Below, one piece after another: positions 61,536-64,000 of a stretch of 64,000 nucleotides of DNA. Under the pieces are notes generated by a model. It searched no databases. It was not told the DNA's origin and saw nothing but the letters and a program-made list of their open reading frames with translations. Each line of letters opens with the position of its first letter. The stretch's first letter is position 1. Origin of the DNA: Paramecium octaurelia (Eukaryota > Ciliophora > Oligohymenophorea > Peniculida > Parameciidae); assembly GCA_905182995.1 (NCBI GenBank), contig CAJJDP010000070.1:190448-254447 (forward strand). The letters are read 5' to 3'. A program made the translations under genes and the position numbers.

Positions 61536-62323
61536 TCATTATTCTATATGGCTGATTACGAATCCCACGCTCACTTATTGCTCCATCTGACTGCTGACAC
61601 CGTATCCGTAATTCTCCAAGATTTGGACAGACTTGACCGACTCAATCCTCATGTTCAATTCCTTCAACACCACATTGGCCTATGATTATTTAAATTCATT
61701 ACTGTATGTTTAGCATCCTCAATGGCTTATTCCACAAGAACGTCCTTCAACCTCTTCTTCTCCTCCTTGCTCACATCGAATTGAATCCCATTCACCTTAT
61801 TGACCCTGTGTTTCACAGCTATGTCAATGATCCTAACAATCAACACGAGAATCTTACTTCCCCACATCACTAATGTTGAGTGTCTCCACTGTTATCCTGT
61901 TGATCACTATGAATCCTGAAAATGTCTCATGGTATGGTTGAGTCTGACTGTACTCCTTGTGAGGGGAAATAGTGAAATCGGCTGTCTGAATCTTCAATTA
62001 TCCCTTGCAGTTCTCTTTTATGGCTCTACCCAATAAGGTCTATCACATACTTGACAGCATCGTCAGCTATTTAGGCTGCCTGTTGCAAAGCATTCTGAGC
62101 CTTTTCGTCCTTCACTTCCACTTCCAAGGTTACCACTGCCTGAGTTGGCTCTATAGTTGTTGCTGCACTTCCTTACACATAATAGATGTCTGGTCGCAAG
62201 TAGATATTCGCATCACACTTTCATTAATTAGATCAATTCCCTTACCAAATTTAGAGTCGATGTCTTGATAAATTAAGAGTTCAATGTCATTAATGAAATA
62301 GATAATACTAGTATGGCTTTCAT
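61536..62323 (-). CDS. secreted SIMPL (DUF541) paralog
   Basis: A 228-residue protein in five exons (introns 61680-61702, 61833-61857, 62026-62050, 62218-62245; 23, 25, 25, 28 nt). Signal peptide MKAILVLSISLMTLNS. It then matches the neighbour block by block: IYYVQGSAATTIEPTQAVVT, DEKAQNALQQAAQIADDAVK, FSGFIVINRITVETLNIS, KVNGIQFDVSKEEKKRLKDV, and LNMRIESVKSVQI. It is shorter than its neighbour by a C-terminal tail and some loops. Its start codon lies only 11 bp from that of the next, divergent gene. Function as for the paralog: extracellular or luminal, unknown. Confidence 0.85.
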
Positions 62324-62334
62324 TTATTTATATA

Positions 62335-64000
62335 ATGAATATTAATTAAACTACTCATGAAATTTAATCTTGTAAACACGCCAAGAAATCTTTCTCCATC
62401 GCTTCCTTGTATCCTGATCCCAACAAACTCAGGAATAACAAAATACTCAGCCACAACATCCAAATCAGTCGCGGAGATTCCATGACTCGGATCTCCTACA
62501 TTGACAAAGAAGATTACATCGACCAGATTCAAAAGCTAAAGAAGAACAACAACCTACTAAGACAAGACCTTAAGCAAGTCAAGTCCCAACTCATGTATTA
62601 TCAGGTATAAAGTGTTTGATTAAGAAAGAACTCGAAAGTTTACAATCATAATGTTAAGAATCGGATAGTATTTCAGTTCCACTTCAATAGCAGGTCAAAA
62701 TTAAACAGCTTCTCAAGACTCTTTAACAGAAGGAATCAGAAATTGAGTATCTTAAAAATCAATTGAAGATCGATTAATTAACTGAACAATAAGAATAATT
62801 GTAAAAATTGAGGGCAATTTGTGAAGTACAAAAGCAGAAACTTCTCAATAGTGAATCTGAAATTATCATCCCCTCTAAAACCAATGTCGTTAAAGATTTA
62901 GAAGAAGACAATGTTAGACTTGTCGAAATCGTAACTGCCCTCGAAGAAAAAGTTAAGGGGCTTGATCACATAAAGAAATAAAATACCATATTTCAAAGCA
63001 AAATTTAGAATCAATAAAAGCTAATTCTTCAATTACAGTTAGAAATTAGATAGTACAAAGACAGAGACACCATTTTTAATAATAAACCCACCAAATAAAA
63101 TAAATAAGAAAATCTTATTTAAAAATTATCATCTGAAATCAACAAATTAAATCACTCAAATCAAATTCAATTGTCTCAAACCGATAAACTCAAGTCTAAT
63201 TTATCAAATCAGTAAGATAAATATGAAAAAATTATCATGGAAAAAGATGAAGAAATCTTAACCTTAAAACTCAAAATAGAGAGTCTCAATAAAATTATTA
63301 ATGAAGAACACTAAGGCTTGTCTGAATAGAGATACAGAAAGCCAGGTAAAAACACACTCTTACTCAAACCATCCTCATTTGCAAATATGACTGAAAGTTT
63401 AAAATTTAATCAAGATCTTGTTCTCACTTCTTAAAGATCTCAAAGTGCAACTCAACGTAAACAACTTGTCTTAGTTACTAAACAAGATCTTTAGTAGGTT
63501 CCCAAAATTCTTAAATATCAATTACTTATTAATCAAATAAGTCTTAATGACATCGATTAAGTATTTCTCTCTATATGTAACTTAGCATTTGTTCTGTCAA
63601 ATTTCATAAGAGGACGTTCAATTAAAAGACTTGACTGAATCCTTCCAAAAGTCACTCTTCAAATTAAATTAATAATAGGCCTATCAATTAAGCCTCTACT
63701 TGATGGATTCTGAAGAGGGAAATGAGACTTAATCCAAATAGAGAATTAGGAGTATTTTTAAAACCTTAGTTGATAATTACTAATTGCCATCAGCTTAAGA
63801 GATTATCAATATGAGAAAAGAGCTCTCCTTAATTTTTAATGAATAGGGATTCTAATACATTAAAAATCAACTCACCCTCAAATATGGACTTTAAGTAAAA
63901 AAGTATCAAATTTATGTAAATTACTAATATTAAATTTAGGATTTATTTGAAATATTACAATTGAAGGACATTAAATTATCTAAGCAAACAAAAGAGTATA
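62335..64000 (+). CDS. coiled-coil protein with EF-hand-like C-terminal part (partial)
   Basis: At least 530 residues; the gene runs off the window. Introns 62605-62628, 62668-62690, 63561-63585 and probably 63916-63939 (24, 23, 25, 24 nt). The start MNINQTTHEIQ lies 11 bp from the divergent SIMPL start; a later in-frame ATG at 62482 is an alternative. Residues 50-330 are coiled coil (DQIQKLKKNNNLLRQDLKQV, KQLLKTLQQKESEIEYLKNQ). A Ser/Thr-rich linker follows, then helix-loop-helix units (AQEIINMRKELSLIFNEQGF) reminiscent of degenerate EF-hands, without canonical Asp-rich loops. Cytoskeletal or ciliary role is likely but unproven. Confidence 0.72.

Noticed and set aside
1..64000. Hundreds of apparent premature stops (TAA, TAG) in otherwise good proteins, suggesting pseudogenes.
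   Set aside because: They are Gln codons in the ciliate code. Known families (LC8, eS28, CDK, Piezo, URM1) read correctly only with TAA/TAG as Gln and TGA as stop.
1..64000. tRNA, rRNA, CRISPR array, transposon ends or telomeric (CCCCAA/CCCAAA) repeats.
   Set aside because: None was recognised by reading both strands; a tRNAscan or covariance search would be needed to exclude small RNAs formally.

Overview
The window reads as macronuclear-type DNA of a ciliate, almost certainly a Paramecium-like species. TAA and TAG occur inside nearly every coding region as sense codons (Gln) and only TGA stops translation. Genes are interrupted by very short introns (mostly 19-33 nt, nearly all GT...AG, usually GTA...TAG). 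The DNA is very AT-rich and intergenic gaps are short. All gene models here were built by hand in the ciliate code, choosing introns that restore frame. For every complete model the spliced length is an exact multiple of three. Under the standard code most of these genes are invisible or appear as fragments.

Layout. 1-6.2 kb: a signal-peptide/one-TM surface protein, a myristoylatable MORN protein, a five-exon GEX1/KAR5/Brambleberry-type karyogamy gene, a probable gene relic and a small coiled-coil protein. 6.2-11.8 kb: one 1,831-residue secreted protein with an Ala/Glu coiled coil, a poly-Glu linker and about six jelly-roll-like repeats. 12.5-20.9 kb: a two-TM protein, a complete PP2C phosphatase, an LRR/coiled-coil/EF-hand protein, a small TM protein, a second MORN protein (with IQ motif) and a coiled-coil protein with an AGTRAP-like membrane tail. 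21.2-30.8 kb: a kinesin-14-like protein without a visible P-loop, an alpha-adaptin ear-only protein, a TM RING-H2 ligase, a Gln-rich protein head-to-head with URM1, a B-box-like coiled-coil protein, a DnaJ pseudogene and two adjacent coiled-coil genes. 31-43.2 kb: low-complexity and coiled-coil proteins, a small multi-TM protein, ribosomal protein eS28, an EF-hand protein, a PSTAIRE CDK, a basic protein, an ATG8-like protein, a VPVY-repeat (alveolin/articulin-like) protein. 43.6-48.8 kb: one 1,677-residue unrecognised protein. 49.9-52.3 kb: dynein light chain LC8 and two unknown basic proteins. 52.7-60.4 kb: a 12-exon Piezo mechanosensitive channel of 2,461 residues. 60.5-64 kb: two tandem secreted SIMPL (DUF541) proteins and a coiled-coil gene that runs off the end.

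The genes do not form an operon or single pathway. They are a typical mix for a ciliate: cortex and cilia, calcium and phosphorylation signalling, membrane traffic, autophagy and ubiquitin-like modifiers, mechanosensation, karyogamy. No tRNA, rRNA, CRISPR, transposon or telomeric repeat was seen. Product names rest on motifs read by eye. No database search was run.
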